Positions 7,871 through 14,652 of a stretch of DNA of 27,780 nt are shown in pieces (within the stretch, counting starts at the first letter, position 1; every line of letters starts with the position of its first letter). Source of the stretch: a virus; IMG/VR virus record IMGVR_UViG_3300042898_002918, positions 1 through 27,780 of that record. One strand, given 5' to 3'. The translations under genes were made by a program, and so were the position numbers. Under the pieces are notes generated by a model. It saw nothing but the letters and a program-made list of their open reading frames with translations. It searched no databases and had not been told where the DNA came from.

Positions 7871-9007
7871 TTACTCCTTGTCCGGTGCTTCCTCAGCGAA
7901 AGAAATCTTACGCTTACGAGACAACGGATATCTAGCATCAAAATGCGCCACACCTAATAGATCACAAAGAGAAGCTCTTGCTCCTGCATCGCTTCTAAGA
8001 TTCTCGGAAAGATTATTTCTACCCTGAACCTTAAGACCAATTGCAGGAATCTGTAGCCATGCACCAGCAGCAACGATATGCTTCTGAGCTAGACCCATAG
8101 TGATAAGTGAGTCAACTCGGTCAAGGCCGATACCCCACTTAATACTAATCTCTACCTCATCCTCAGCACGAGCTGCGCCCTGAGCCTTAACGATCTGGAC
8201 CTTTCTAAGATTCTCTTTGCCATCACCAGGGATGGGAAGAATCTTAAGACGAAGTCTAGCATAATAGCGGATAGCACGACCACCTGTGGTGATAGTACCG
8301 CGGGCACCCATTGGAGTAATATTAACTCTCATCTGATTACTCGTAATGAACGTACAGTCATAGGCCTTATAAGCAGTAGCAAGGCGGCCTAAGACCTTCG
8401 AGCTAAGCAAAGCATGCCAACCGATTGCACCATCACCAGCTTCTGCATTAGTATCAGCACTAGCAGGAGGACTAATTGCAGCCCAGCTATCTAGGGCAAC
8501 ACATGAAAACATGCCACTGCGAACAAGCTGATCTAGTAACGTAAGAGCTTGCTTACCATTCTGAGGAAGGCTATAAACAAAGCGCTCTTCGTCCACAGGA
8601 ACACCAAGGTGTCTTGCATATTCTGAGTCAAAGTTACCTTCCATATCAATGAAAGCAATGCCACGATCAGGGAAAGTTCTAGCAAAACTAGCTAGAGCTT
8701 CGTACATTAATGTAGTCTTGCCAGATGATTCTTCTCCAGCAATCTCAATGAAAGTACCACGAGGCCAGCCAGCATTATCACCAAAGCCACCAAGTAGACT
8801 ATCTAAGCAGGGATCACCTGTTGGGACAAAGCTAAAGACGGGGAGACTATCCTTGCCAGTGACAAGAATAAGATCTTCGCCGTATTGCTTTAGCTTACTC
8901 ATCTTGAATGCATTAAATGTCTTTGCATTCCATGTGCTGGCTCCAGGAGTACTGAAATTATCTTCATGCTCCCAGTCGCCATTCACTCCATTCATTTCTT
9001 CTGACAT
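7871..9007 (-). CDS. recA: RecA/UvsX-like recombinase
   Basis: A 378-aa strand-exchange protein of the RecA family. Walker A is GEESSGKTT (91-99). IDMEGNFDSEYARHLGV (120-136) matches the RecA segment with the catalytic Glu. The Walker B strand is CVALDSWAAI (169-178). TFITSNQMRVNITP and TTGGRAIRYYARLRL match the DNA-binding loop 2 region and following strand. The N-terminal 40 residues are a low-complexity acidic leader and the C-terminus is basic (SRKRKISF). The ATG is preceded by GAGG at 5 nt. It is expected to form filaments on single-stranded DNA for recombination-dependent replication and repair, working with the single-strand-binding candidates upstream. It is closer to RecA than to T4 UvsX by eye. 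Confidence 0.92.
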   Translation of the reverse strand: MSEEMNGVNGDWEHEDNFSTPGASTWNAKTFNAFKMSKLKQYGEDLILVTGKDSLPVFSFVPTGDPCLDSLLGGFGDNAGWPRGTFIEIAGEESSGKTTLMYEALASFARTFPDRGIAFIDMEGNFDSEYARHLGVPVDEERFVYSLPQNGKQALTLLDQLVRSGMFSCVALDSWAAISPPASADTNAEAGDGAIGWHALLSSKVLGRLATAYKAYDCTFITSNQMRVNITPMGARGTITTGGRAIRYYARLRLKILPIPGDGKENLRKVQIVKAQGAARAEDEVEISIKWGIGLDRVDSLITMGLAQKHIVAAGAWLQIPAIGLKVQGRNNLSENLRSDAGARASLCDLLGVAHFDARYPLSRKRKISFAEEAPDKE

Positions 9008-9033
9008 ATAAACCTCATAGTTGTATTGTTTAA

Positions 9034-9231
9034 TTAGCCCTGCGAATAGAACAAGTCCTTTAAGTCTTCTTTAGTATATTTACGACCGTTCAGGGAAATG
9101 CTTCCCTTCCCGGCCATAAATAACTTAAGTTTTTCTTGCTGGGCTACAGTGAGTTCTAATGCAAAAACATCTTTAAGCAATCTTAAAAGATCTTGCGGAT
9201 CTGTTTTAGCTTTAGGATCTAACTCTTCCAT
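9034..9231 (-). CDS. Small helical protein, unknown
   Basis: A 65-aa protein between the ribonucleotide reductase and RecA-like genes. It starts at ATG 9229-9231 with AGGA 5 nt upstream. The sequence is charged and predicted helical (DLLRLLKDVFALELTVAQQEKLKLF), followed by a short strand-turn segment (GSISLNGRKYTKEDLKDLF). No metal, membrane or nucleotide-binding motif is visible. Placement suggests a small accessory factor for one of its neighbours, but this is not shown by the sequence. Confidence 0.7.
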   Translation of the reverse strand: MEELDPKAKTDPQDLLRLLKDVFALELTVAQQEKLKLFMAGKGSISLNGRKYTKEDLKDLFYSQG

Positions 9232-9239
9232 ACATTTCC

Positions 9240-11171
9240 TTACTTAACAGGACAGAAGCCACCTTCGCAATCGCTAGCATCTACACTCGCATCGAATGAA
9301 ATACCATTGATTAACTTAGTTGTTCTAACCAGTTCATTATAGACATCTTCTGTGATTTCTTCAAGAGGAGCTTGCTTGAAACCATGTTCAGAATGTAATA
9401 AGAATGAAAGACTCTTGTGGTTTAAGGTATAGTTCTCACGAAGATATTCCTTAACCTGATCGAGCTCCTCTTTCTTGTAATAAATAGTGCAAGATACACT
9501 ATTGTCTGACCAGTCTTGCTGAAGTCTCTTGACAACCGCAAGCTGATCAAGGGCTGTCATATCCCTAGCTAGAAGTGTTCCTTCAGGATAGGCAAACGGG
9601 AATTCAGCGACCATAGTCGAATAGTCAAGACTACCATCAAAGTTTTCCTGATACTCAATCTTATAGTTGTGTGAACGTACCACTTCAATCAATGGATGAT
9701 TAGCAGCAATACGAATACGACGAATAAGATGTCTAGCATATGCAGGATGAGCACCAGGTGTAACACCAGGAAGTAAGCTAAGTGTACCGCTAGGCTTTAC
9801 TGTTGTAAGCTTAACGCTAACAGGGAATCCCTTTGCTGCACTATACTCAACATCGTAAGCACGAAGGTCGCTATAGACTTCCTTAAGCCAAGACTTATGT
9901 TCTTCAGTAGCTTGAAGATAGCCAGTAATACCAATACCCATACGCATATGCTTATTGACAATCTCTTCTGTTTCCGAGTGGTGACAATGCAAAGCCAAGC
10001 TATGCTTGTTAATACGGTAAAGTAGTTTACATACATCAGCCAATTCAGCAGGACTTGTTATATTGGGAAGGAATACTTCAGCCAAGCAACAAGTCTCAAA
10101 ATTAGCAAGGCTCTGCTCTGCACAAGGGTTGTAACCCATGACAGCAGGATCAGGATACTCTGTTTCACCAAGTCGACCCATAGCGCGTGAAAGCTTAAGG
10201 TTAATTAAACCATAAGGCTCTCCCTTACCTTCGTAACCATCCCAGAACATGTCTGGAAGGTCATTGATGTCATCACAAGCTACGCTGTTATTGGACATTG
10301 CACGCCAGCTTGGGATAGTACCCAAGTCCCAACGCTTAGCAAGTAAGAACTCAATATCGTCACAGTCGCCAATGGCAATCTGTGCGCTACGTCGAACGTT
10401 ACCAGCTACTACAATGCTACCTATAATATTCATGATGTCTAGACAATCAACGCTACGTAATTGCTTACCAGCACGCTTCTCAAGGACCTTACCAATATTA
10501 GCTATACCTTCACATAGAATCTCAGGACCACTAGCTACGCCACCAAAGCCTTTGATTGGCGCGCCTTTGCCACGGATTAACTGAGTGCTAAATGTAAATG
10601 TATTCTTCTTGTCTGCAAGGAATGCAGCCTTAAGAGTCTTAGCCAATAGTGCAACCCAACCTTCTCTTGTATCGGACACAATAAAGTCAGAGTCACCGTG
10701 GTCTCTGCGGGTTGGACTCTTAAAGTTCTTACGAACCTTAGGAAGCTTGTTAATATGCTCACGCTGAATGTTATAGCCAACGCCACAACCAAGCATAAGC
10801 ATATCCATTGTCCAAGTAAATGGACGAACGGGATTATCAACAACAGTAAAAGCACAGTTCTGAAGACTTGGAAGACCTAAGTCCTTAACAGTCCTAGTGC
10901 CTAGCTGCCACAGAAAGCGGCCAGCAACGGTACCCTTAAGCTCAAGCATATACTGCCTAAGTCGGGCACGCTCATCAGGCGTAAAGCCTACCTTAAGCTG
11001 CTTATCACTGGCATTAAGGACACGTTCTACAGTGTCAGTCCATTCCTCGGTCGGACCATTAAGATCAGACTCACTAAGTCGTCTTGCATAGGTTCTCTTA
11101 TAGGTAAGATAGCCTACAGTACTCCAGGGCGTTGCTACATCTTGTAGCGAAAAATCATTAACGTTTGTCAT
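9240..11171 (-). CDS. nrdJ: Class II (adenosylcobalamin-dependent) ribonucleotide reductase
   Basis: A 643-aa reductase of the monomeric RTPR type, making deoxyribonucleotides with a B12-derived radical. The N-terminus has WSTVGYLTYKRTYARRL, as in RTPR. QNCAF (Cys106) and ETCC (Cys361/362) supply the substrate-site cysteine pair. NPCAE (350-352) carries the thiyl-radical Cys and catalytic Glu. APIKGFGGVASGPE, NVRRSAQIAIG and VKPSGTLSLLPGVTPG are further family landmarks. The C-terminal CEGGFC (635-640) is the swinging-arm thiol pair that regenerates the active site. It is about 100 residues shorter than the Lactobacillus enzyme, as is common in phages. There is no intein. AAGAGAG precedes the ATG. 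It should feed dNTPs to the polymerase together with ThyX and the deaminase. Confidence 0.94.
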   Translation of the reverse strand: MTNVNDFSLQDVATPWSTVGYLTYKRTYARRLSESDLNGPTEEWTDTVERVLNASDKQLKVGFTPDERARLRQYMLELKGTVAGRFLWQLGTRTVKDLGLPSLQNCAFTVVDNPVRPFTWTMDMLMLGCGVGYNIQREHINKLPKVRKNFKSPTRRDHGDSDFIVSDTREGWVALLAKTLKAAFLADKKNTFTFSTQLIRGKGAPIKGFGGVASGPEILCEGIANIGKVLEKRAGKQLRSVDCLDIMNIIGSIVVAGNVRRSAQIAIGDCDDIEFLLAKRWDLGTIPSWRAMSNNSVACDDINDLPDMFWDGYEGKGEPYGLINLKLSRAMGRLGETEYPDPAVMGYNPCAEQSLANFETCCLAEVFLPNITSPAELADVCKLLYRINKHSLALHCHHSETEEIVNKHMRMGIGITGYLQATEEHKSWLKEVYSDLRAYDVEYSAAKGFPVSVKLTTVKPSGTLSLLPGVTPGAHPAYARHLIRRIRIAANHPLIEVVRSHNYKIEYQENFDGSLDYSTMVAEFPFAYPEGTLLARDMTALDQLAVVKRLQQDWSDNSVSCTIYYKKEELDQVKEYLRENYTLNHKSLSFLLHSEHGFKQAPLEEITEDVYNELVRTTKLINGISFDASVDASDCEGGFCPVK

Positions 11172-11222
11172 TTTAAACTCTCTTAAAATAATGAGAAATA
11201 GAAAGGGGTAAGGAATATCTTA

Positions 11223-11735
11223 TCACTGGGTCTCGAAACCCTCAGACCCTTTTCCAAATGCTTTTAACTCGCTATTAACTGAGTAAGCAACACTTTCTAG
11301 AACTCGTCTCATACCTATGAGTTGACCCTGAATTCTTTCAAAAAAATCTACTAGGAATGTATGAAGTACTTCCTTAGTATTATCATCATCAAACTCTACA
11401 TCAAGACTCGCCTGTAGTTGATCTACAGTAAACTTAGGATTGTCTTTCTTAAGTTCTAAAAGCTTTGCAGCTTTACGAGACTTGATGGCGGAGTGATGAA
11501 GATCTCTGGCCAGAACGGCTTGACTATGCTTGTGATTTACATCACTAAGTAAATCTGCAATTCGTCTAAATTGCTTATAGACGTCCTTAACAGTCATATC
11601 ATCGGGTAAAGTTATCCGATAATACTCAGCCCATTCTGTCAGAGTCTTCTTATTGAAAGAAATAGTATTGACTAGGTTGATATCAGTTACGCAGCTTTTC
11701 TTTGCAGACTCAACTTTATCTTTATCTATTTCCAT
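11223..11735 (-). CDS. Helical hypothetical protein
   Basis: A 170-aa protein with no family I recognise. There are tandem ATGs; the second (11733-11735) lies 6 nt after AAGGAG, so I prefer it over the first, which would leave only 3 nt. The sequence is mostly helical and charged (VYKQFRRIADLLSDVNHKHSQAVLARDLHHSAIKSR is one long helix by composition), followed by an acidic patch (DVEFDDDNTKEV) and another amphipathic helix. There are no membrane segments. It starts just after the SpoVG-like gene, whose stop overlaps its ribosome-binding site, and it precedes the ribonucleotide reductase. A nucleic-acid-binding or structural role is possible but not shown. Confidence 0.75.
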   Translation of the reverse strand: MEIDKDKVESAKKSCVTDINLVNTISFNKKTLTEWAEYYRITLPDDMTVKDVYKQFRRIADLLSDVNHKHSQAVLARDLHHSAIKSRKAAKLLELKKDNPKFTVDQLQASLDVEFDDDNTKEVLHTFLVDFFERIQGQLIGMRRVLESVAYSVNSELKAFGKGSEGFETQ

Positions 11736-11745
11736 CATTTACTCC

Positions 11746-12165
11746 TTAGTCGGTTTCCCACTCATCTGAGGTGCTAGCCTTAGGTGCAGCCTTAGCAGGA
11801 GCGGGCTTCTTCGCAAGATATGAGTCAGGAACACTGCTCTTCGTAGCTGGCTTACCTGCAGCAGGCTTAGCAGCTGATGATGACGAACGCGTCGAGCCAC
11901 CCGTCTGGCTCTCATACTCAGCAACAAGTGCCTCCTTAATATCAAGAAGGAACTGGCCGCTCTCTTTAGGAGCAATAATCGTATCCTCATATGCTTCTCC
12001 ACGCTTCGCACTAGGAGCACCAGCGAATAGACCGTTCTTGCCGTTAACTACTTTCCATCCCTTAAGGATTAGATCGCCATCGTCAGTGACAAGGGTTACA
12101 TCGCCCATGGCGACAACGGGACCAGTGGGGTTGCTAAGGGGATTCACACGAACTCTAATTTCCAT
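11746..12165 (-). CDS. spoVG: SpoVG-domain protein with disordered linker and acidic C-terminus (candidate single-strand-binding protein)
   Basis: A 139-aa protein. Residues 1-85 resemble SpoVG: MEIRVRVNP, VVAMGDVTLV, LILKGWKVVNGKNGLFAGAP and then a helix LLDIKEALVAEYE, the strand order and VxNGxNGLFxxxP signature of that family. SpoVG proteins bind nucleic acid. Residues 87-131 form a Ser/Ala/Pro/Lys linker, and the last residues (SDEWETD) are an acidic tip with an aromatic. That layout, compact binding domain plus flexible linker plus acidic tip, is that of bacterial and T7 single-strand-binding proteins. No OB-fold SSB was found elsewhere in the window. The SSB role is inference; the SpoVG relationship is fairly clear. 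The ribosome-binding site lies inside the preceding 49-aa frame. Confidence 0.72.
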   Translation of the reverse strand: MEIRVRVNPLSNPTGPVVAMGDVTLVTDDGDLILKGWKVVNGKNGLFAGAPSAKRGEAYEDTIIAPKESGQFLLDIKEALVAEYESQTGGSTRSSSSAAKPAAGKPATKSSVPDSYLAKKPAPAKAAPKASTSDEWETD

Positions 12166-12304
12166 AATTTACCTCTTTGGTTTTGCCAAGCTTTCGTTCT
12201 TTGTGCTTGGCTAGCAAGTTAAGACCAATCTCGAAAATGATTGGTGCTGCAATTACAATAGCCTGTTTAATGGCATATTTGTTTTTAAATAAATAATAAT
12301 ACAT
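12155..12304 (-). CDS. Putative 49-aa membrane mini-protein
   Basis: A short frame in the gap between the 12331 gene and the SpoVG-like gene. ATG 12302-12304 is preceded by AGGAGAG with a short spacer, a strong ribosome-binding site, and its TAG overlaps the SpoVG start by 11 nt. It encodes MYYYLFKNKYAIK, then a hydrophobic helix (AIVIAAPIIFEIGLNLLA, about 14-31), then a basic tail (KHKERKLGKTKEV). This is a typical single-pass phage mini-protein pattern. Without a homologue it stays tentative, but the otherwise unexplained 165-nt gap, the ribosome-binding site and the coupled overlap all favour a real gene. Confidence 0.55.
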   Translation of the reverse strand: MYYYLFKNKYAIKQAIVIAAPIIFEIGLNLLAKHKERKLGKTKEVNYGN

Positions 12305-12311
12305 ACTCTCC

Positions 12312-12329
12312 TAATATTGAATAATATTA
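12312..12329. repeat. Perfect 7-bp inverted repeat before the 49-aa gene
   Basis: TAATATT and AATATTA flank a 4-nt spacer between the stop of the 12331 gene and the ribosome-binding site of the mini-protein gene. On the minus-strand RNA this forms a small all-AU hairpin directly upstream of AGGAGAG. There is no following U-run, so it is not a terminator. It could be an operator dyad, an RNA-processing site or chance in AT-rich DNA. Confidence 0.4.
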
Positions 12330-12330
12330 A

Positions 12331-12687
12331 TTACGATTCAGGAGTTGACTGTTCCTCGGGGCTGGAACCACCATTAGTATCTGATGATTCTTTTATCTCT
12401 AAAGTATACTTCTCAGATCCAAAAGTATAACCAAGCTGGAAAGCAACAAAAAGTAAAACGCCTAAAGCATTAATTGTTTGGTCGCTTCCAAGAGTTCCAA
12501 GTGCGCGAACAAATGGATCATTCTGCTCCATAAGCTCTTCTAGAAACTCGCCAACAACAGCCTTGCCTTTCGACTTCTCAACAACATCTTTATCTTTAAG
12601 ATGTCGAATGATACCTGACAAGATAGATGTAAGGGGAATTTCTTTTTCGCCATCAGTAATTAAAAGTGAACTTTCTCTTTTTTCCAT
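12331..12687 (-). CDS. Small protein with one hydrophobic segment, unknown
   Basis: A 118-aa protein starting at ATG 12685-12687 with GAGG about 6 nt upstream. The first 60 residues are charged and helical (IIRHLKDKDVVEKSKGK, GEFLEELMEQNDPFV). Residues about 71-89 (TINALGVLLFVAFQLGYTF) are hydrophobic enough for one membrane helix. The tail is acidic and Ser/Pro-rich (SSDTNGGSSPEEQSTPES), probably disordered. No family recognised. One base separates it from the 12689 gene upstream. A membrane-attached accessory protein is possible, but the hydrophobic stretch could also be a buried core helix. Confidence 0.7.
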   Translation of the reverse strand: MEKRESSLLITDGEKEIPLTSILSGIIRHLKDKDVVEKSKGKAVVGEFLEELMEQNDPFVRALGTLGSDQTINALGVLLFVAFQLGYTFGSEKYTLEIKESSDTNGGSSPEEQSTPES

Positions 12688-12688
12688 A

Positions 12689-13237
12689 TTAACCCTCGCG
12701 TGAATAAGTTATGAATAAATTTCCATTTTGATGTTTGAAATTATAAGGAATACCATGATGGTCCATGGGCTTCATACCCATTGCTTGAAAGAAGTATGGA
12801 TTATATCCATAAGGATCTTTGAACCTACTTAAATGGTTACGAAGTTCTCCGGCCACAAAAGGACTATTGGTATAGATCCTAAGCTTCGCTCCTGTCATCA
12901 AACTATTAAATCCTAAGCCACTAGTATACTGCTTTACAGCAAGACTTGCAAGCAAAAAAGTAACTTTAGTGTAGATGTCATAGCCTTCAGGCAATAGGTC
13001 TTTGTATTTATATACAAGAAAATCTGTGCTGTCCATGTCTATATCTGGGCCATCAGTAGACCCATATCGATAGACGACCATCTGCTCTACATCATCAAAG
13101 AATATGCCAATATGAGTCCAGGGACCAGACCTATATGGATATCCAAGTATAGGATTGAAACCATAGCCGAATGAAAAGGCCATGGTCCACATGTAAGTTC
13201 GAATTTTATCTAATACTTTATAATAAAAATTCTTCAT
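12689..13237 (-). CDS. Hypothetical protein, aromatic-rich
   Basis: A 182-aa protein, ATG 13235-13237, with only a weak upstream AAGAA. It is rich in Tyr, Phe, Gly and Pro (FSFGYGFNPILGYPYRSGPW, DPYGYNPYFFQAMG) and has alternating strands such as HIGIFFDD and MVVYRYG, suggesting a compact mixed alpha/beta fold. I see no nucleotide, metal or membrane motif and do not recognise the family. It lies in a run of unknown genes between the SpoVG-like gene and ThyX, so a replication-associated accessory role is a guess only. Confidence 0.72.
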   Translation of the reverse strand: MKNFYYKVLDKIRTYMWTMAFSFGYGFNPILGYPYRSGPWTHIGIFFDDVEQMVVYRYGSTDGPDIDMDSTDFLVYKYKDLLPEGYDIYTKVTFLLASLAVKQYTSGLGFNSLMTGAKLRIYTNSPFVAGELRNHLSRFKDPYGYNPYFFQAMGMKPMDHHGIPYNFKHQNGNLFITYSREG

Positions 13238-13245
13238 AGTTATTC

Positions 13246-13773
13246 TTACTTCTTAGGGTCTCGCTCACGCTGTAGATCAAGATGCAGGCCAGTCATATAG
13301 ATGCTAGCTGTGCGGCAAAGATTGATAAAGATATCCATCTCACCTGAAGTCATTGAGGTAGAGATACTATCACCAGCCTCATTGCGCATCGTAAGCATAT
13401 AAGTACCAAGATACTTATCTACGCCACTCTGGAATGTAAGTTTCTTAACGTTATCCTCGCTTGCACCAGGCGGAACGTGAATAAGGTTTAAGGTTTGACG
13501 CTGTGACGTATCAACCCAACCATTCATTACACCATTATAGAAGCTAAGGATCTGGTAGATATCGTTAATACCTACGGCAAAAACAATCTTATTACCCCAG
13601 TCGAAAGTGTTATGGCCACCTTCGTTCTTGCCACCAGTTGCACGAGCAAACTGGAGATATACTGCGCCTTCCTTCTCTACTTGCTTACCATAATCACTAT
13701 CCTTAGTGGTTACTGGAATGTAAGAGATCTGTAGTGCGCTGCTCTTCTTGACAATCTGAAACTGCTTTGACAT
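13246..13773 (-). CDS. Candidate Whirly/PUR-like single-strand nucleic-acid-binding protein
   Basis: A 175-aa protein with ATG 13771-13773 and AGAGGA just upstream. The pattern is beta-rich then helical: SALQISYIPV, VYLQFARATG, FDWGNKIVFAVGINDIYQIL (the most characteristic stretch), LNLIHVPPG, YLGTYMLTMRNEAGDSISTSMTSGEM and a final helix IFINLCRTASIY. A four-strand sheet, a helix, then repeated strands and a helix, with the FDWxNKI...L motif, recalls PUR-alpha/Whirly-type proteins that bind single-stranded DNA or RNA, some of which occur in phages. This is from memory of fold patterns, not a search, so it could be wrong. Its place near SpoVG-like, RecA-like and polymerase genes is consistent. 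Confidence 0.6.
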   Translation of the reverse strand: MSKQFQIVKKSSALQISYIPVTTKDSDYGKQVEKEGAVYLQFARATGGKNEGGHNTFDWGNKIVFAVGINDIYQILSFYNGVMNGWVDTSQRQTLNLIHVPPGASEDNVKKLTFQSGVDKYLGTYMLTMRNEAGDSISTSMTSGEMDIFINLCRTASIYMTGLHLDLQRERDPKK

Positions 13774-13807
13774 TTTTCCTCTTTTTTTCTAATTATTTCC
13801 CATAATA

Positions 13808-14275
13808 TTAAATAATAAAATTCTCCCAAGACTCATGTCCTGGCTTTTGAATTTGTAATTTCCAATTTAATTTTTCGACTAAATGATTAACATAAAAACA
13901 CATAACATCTTCGTCTTCAAAAAGTTCAAGGAACTTAAATTGAACTTCGCTAGTATACATTTGCTGAGTCTTTTTGGCAAGAGGATCAACTTTGTATTCA
14001 GCTGTAAATAGCTCTTTATACATAATAGTGTTTATTATGCTTAAAGGCTGAGTCTCAATTAATTCTTTGAATTCTTCAGTCATTACATTAAAAATGCCTT
14101 TATGATAACAGCAAAGTTTAAAAGTTTCATTGTCTAACCTTTCCCAGATTAGATTGAAGCTTACACCTTTAAAGTCATCTTCTTTTTTTACTGTAAGTCC
14201 CTTCGGATTGTCAAGTATTGTGTTTATACTTGTTAATTCAAAAGCGTCTTTTGTAGCGGCAAATCTGTAAGGCAT
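13808..14275 (-). CDS. Hypothetical protein
   Basis: A 155-aa protein with ATG 14273-14275 and AGAGGA 4 nt upstream, a strong ribosome-binding site. Its first 43 nt overlap the end of the preceding gene in another frame. The sequence has strands such as VSFNLIWERL and FKLCCYHKGIF, followed by helices (EEFKELIETQPLSIINTIMYKELF) and an acidic patch (LELFEDEDVMCFYVNHLVEKL). No recognisable domain, membrane segment or catalytic motif. It is AT-rich compared with the RNR and RecA-like genes, as are several unknown neighbours. Confidence 0.7.
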   Translation of the reverse strand: MPYRFAATKDAFELTSINTILDNPKGLTVKKEDDFKGVSFNLIWERLDNETFKLCCYHKGIFNVMTEEFKELIETQPLSIINTIMYKELFTAEYKVDPLAKKTQQMYTSEVQFKFLELFEDEDVMCFYVNHLVEKLNWKLQIQKPGHESWENFII

Positions 14276-14652
14276 TTGATCCTCTTGGATTTAAGGGTTT
14301 TTTGTCCAGTAAGTAGACTATTGAAGTCTGAGATCTTTGTCTTGTAAGCAATATGAGCTAACCATACTTTCATAAGAAAAGGTTCTGTGACAATAGCGTC
14401 TTGCATGTCTTCATCTGGATGTATATCTTGAATCATTGTAATAAGTAAATTCAATTTATTATCAAGTTTACTAATAATGAACTTATCTTCTTCTATGAGT
14501 TCTTCTTTGGAAAGCTTTACCCCATGAGGCATTACATATTCTTTTTCTTTGATAGGAATAGTGACTGATGGTATTGCAGCCGGCTTATCCTTAGCTAAGA
14601 TATCCTCAGCTCTCTCCCATATTGAAAACAAATATTTACGCAACTTACCCAT
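14233..14652 (-). CDS. Hypothetical helical protein coupled to thyX
   Basis: A 139-aa protein. I place the start at ATG 14650-14652, which overlaps the thyX stop by 8 nt (ATGGGTAA), rather than at an upstream TTG with no ribosome-binding site. It begins MGKLRKYLFSIWERAEDIL, a basic amphipathic helix, then a Pro/Ile segment (PAAIPSVTIPIKEKEYVMP) and further helices (LNLLITMIQDIHPDEDMQ). It ends with a basic segment. No family recognised. Its last 43 nt overlap the 13808 gene. Translation probably depends on ribosomes finishing thyX. Confidence 0.65.
   Translation of the reverse strand: MGKLRKYLFSIWERAEDILAKDKPAAIPSVTIPIKEKEYVMPHGVKLSKEELIEEDKFIISKLDNKLNLLITMIQDIHPDEDMQDAIVTEPFLMKVWLAHIAYKTKISDFNSLLTGQKTLKSKRIKCLTDLPLQKTLLN

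Noticed and set aside
8649-9011. 120-codon plus-strand frame opposite the RecA-like gene
   Set aside because: Lies wholly antisense to a conserved gene, with no recognisable protein; a shadow of codon bias.
10249-10584. 111-codon plus-strand frame opposite the reductase
   Set aside because: Antisense to conserved active-site segments, with no recognisable product.
11739-12020. 93-codon minus-strand Arg/Leu-rich frame overlapping SpoVG
   Set aside because: Another frame of the same linker region, of abnormal Leu/Arg composition; the SpoVG frame is the real one.
11771-12214. 147-codon plus-strand frame opposite the SpoVG-like gene
   Set aside because: Caused by the Ala/Ser/Pro-rich linker codons on the other strand; no ribosome-binding site or recognisable domain.
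13005-13020. T4-like late promoter TATTTATA/TATAAATA
   Set aside because: The match lies inside a coding sequence (12689-13237) and is expected by chance in AT-rich DNA.
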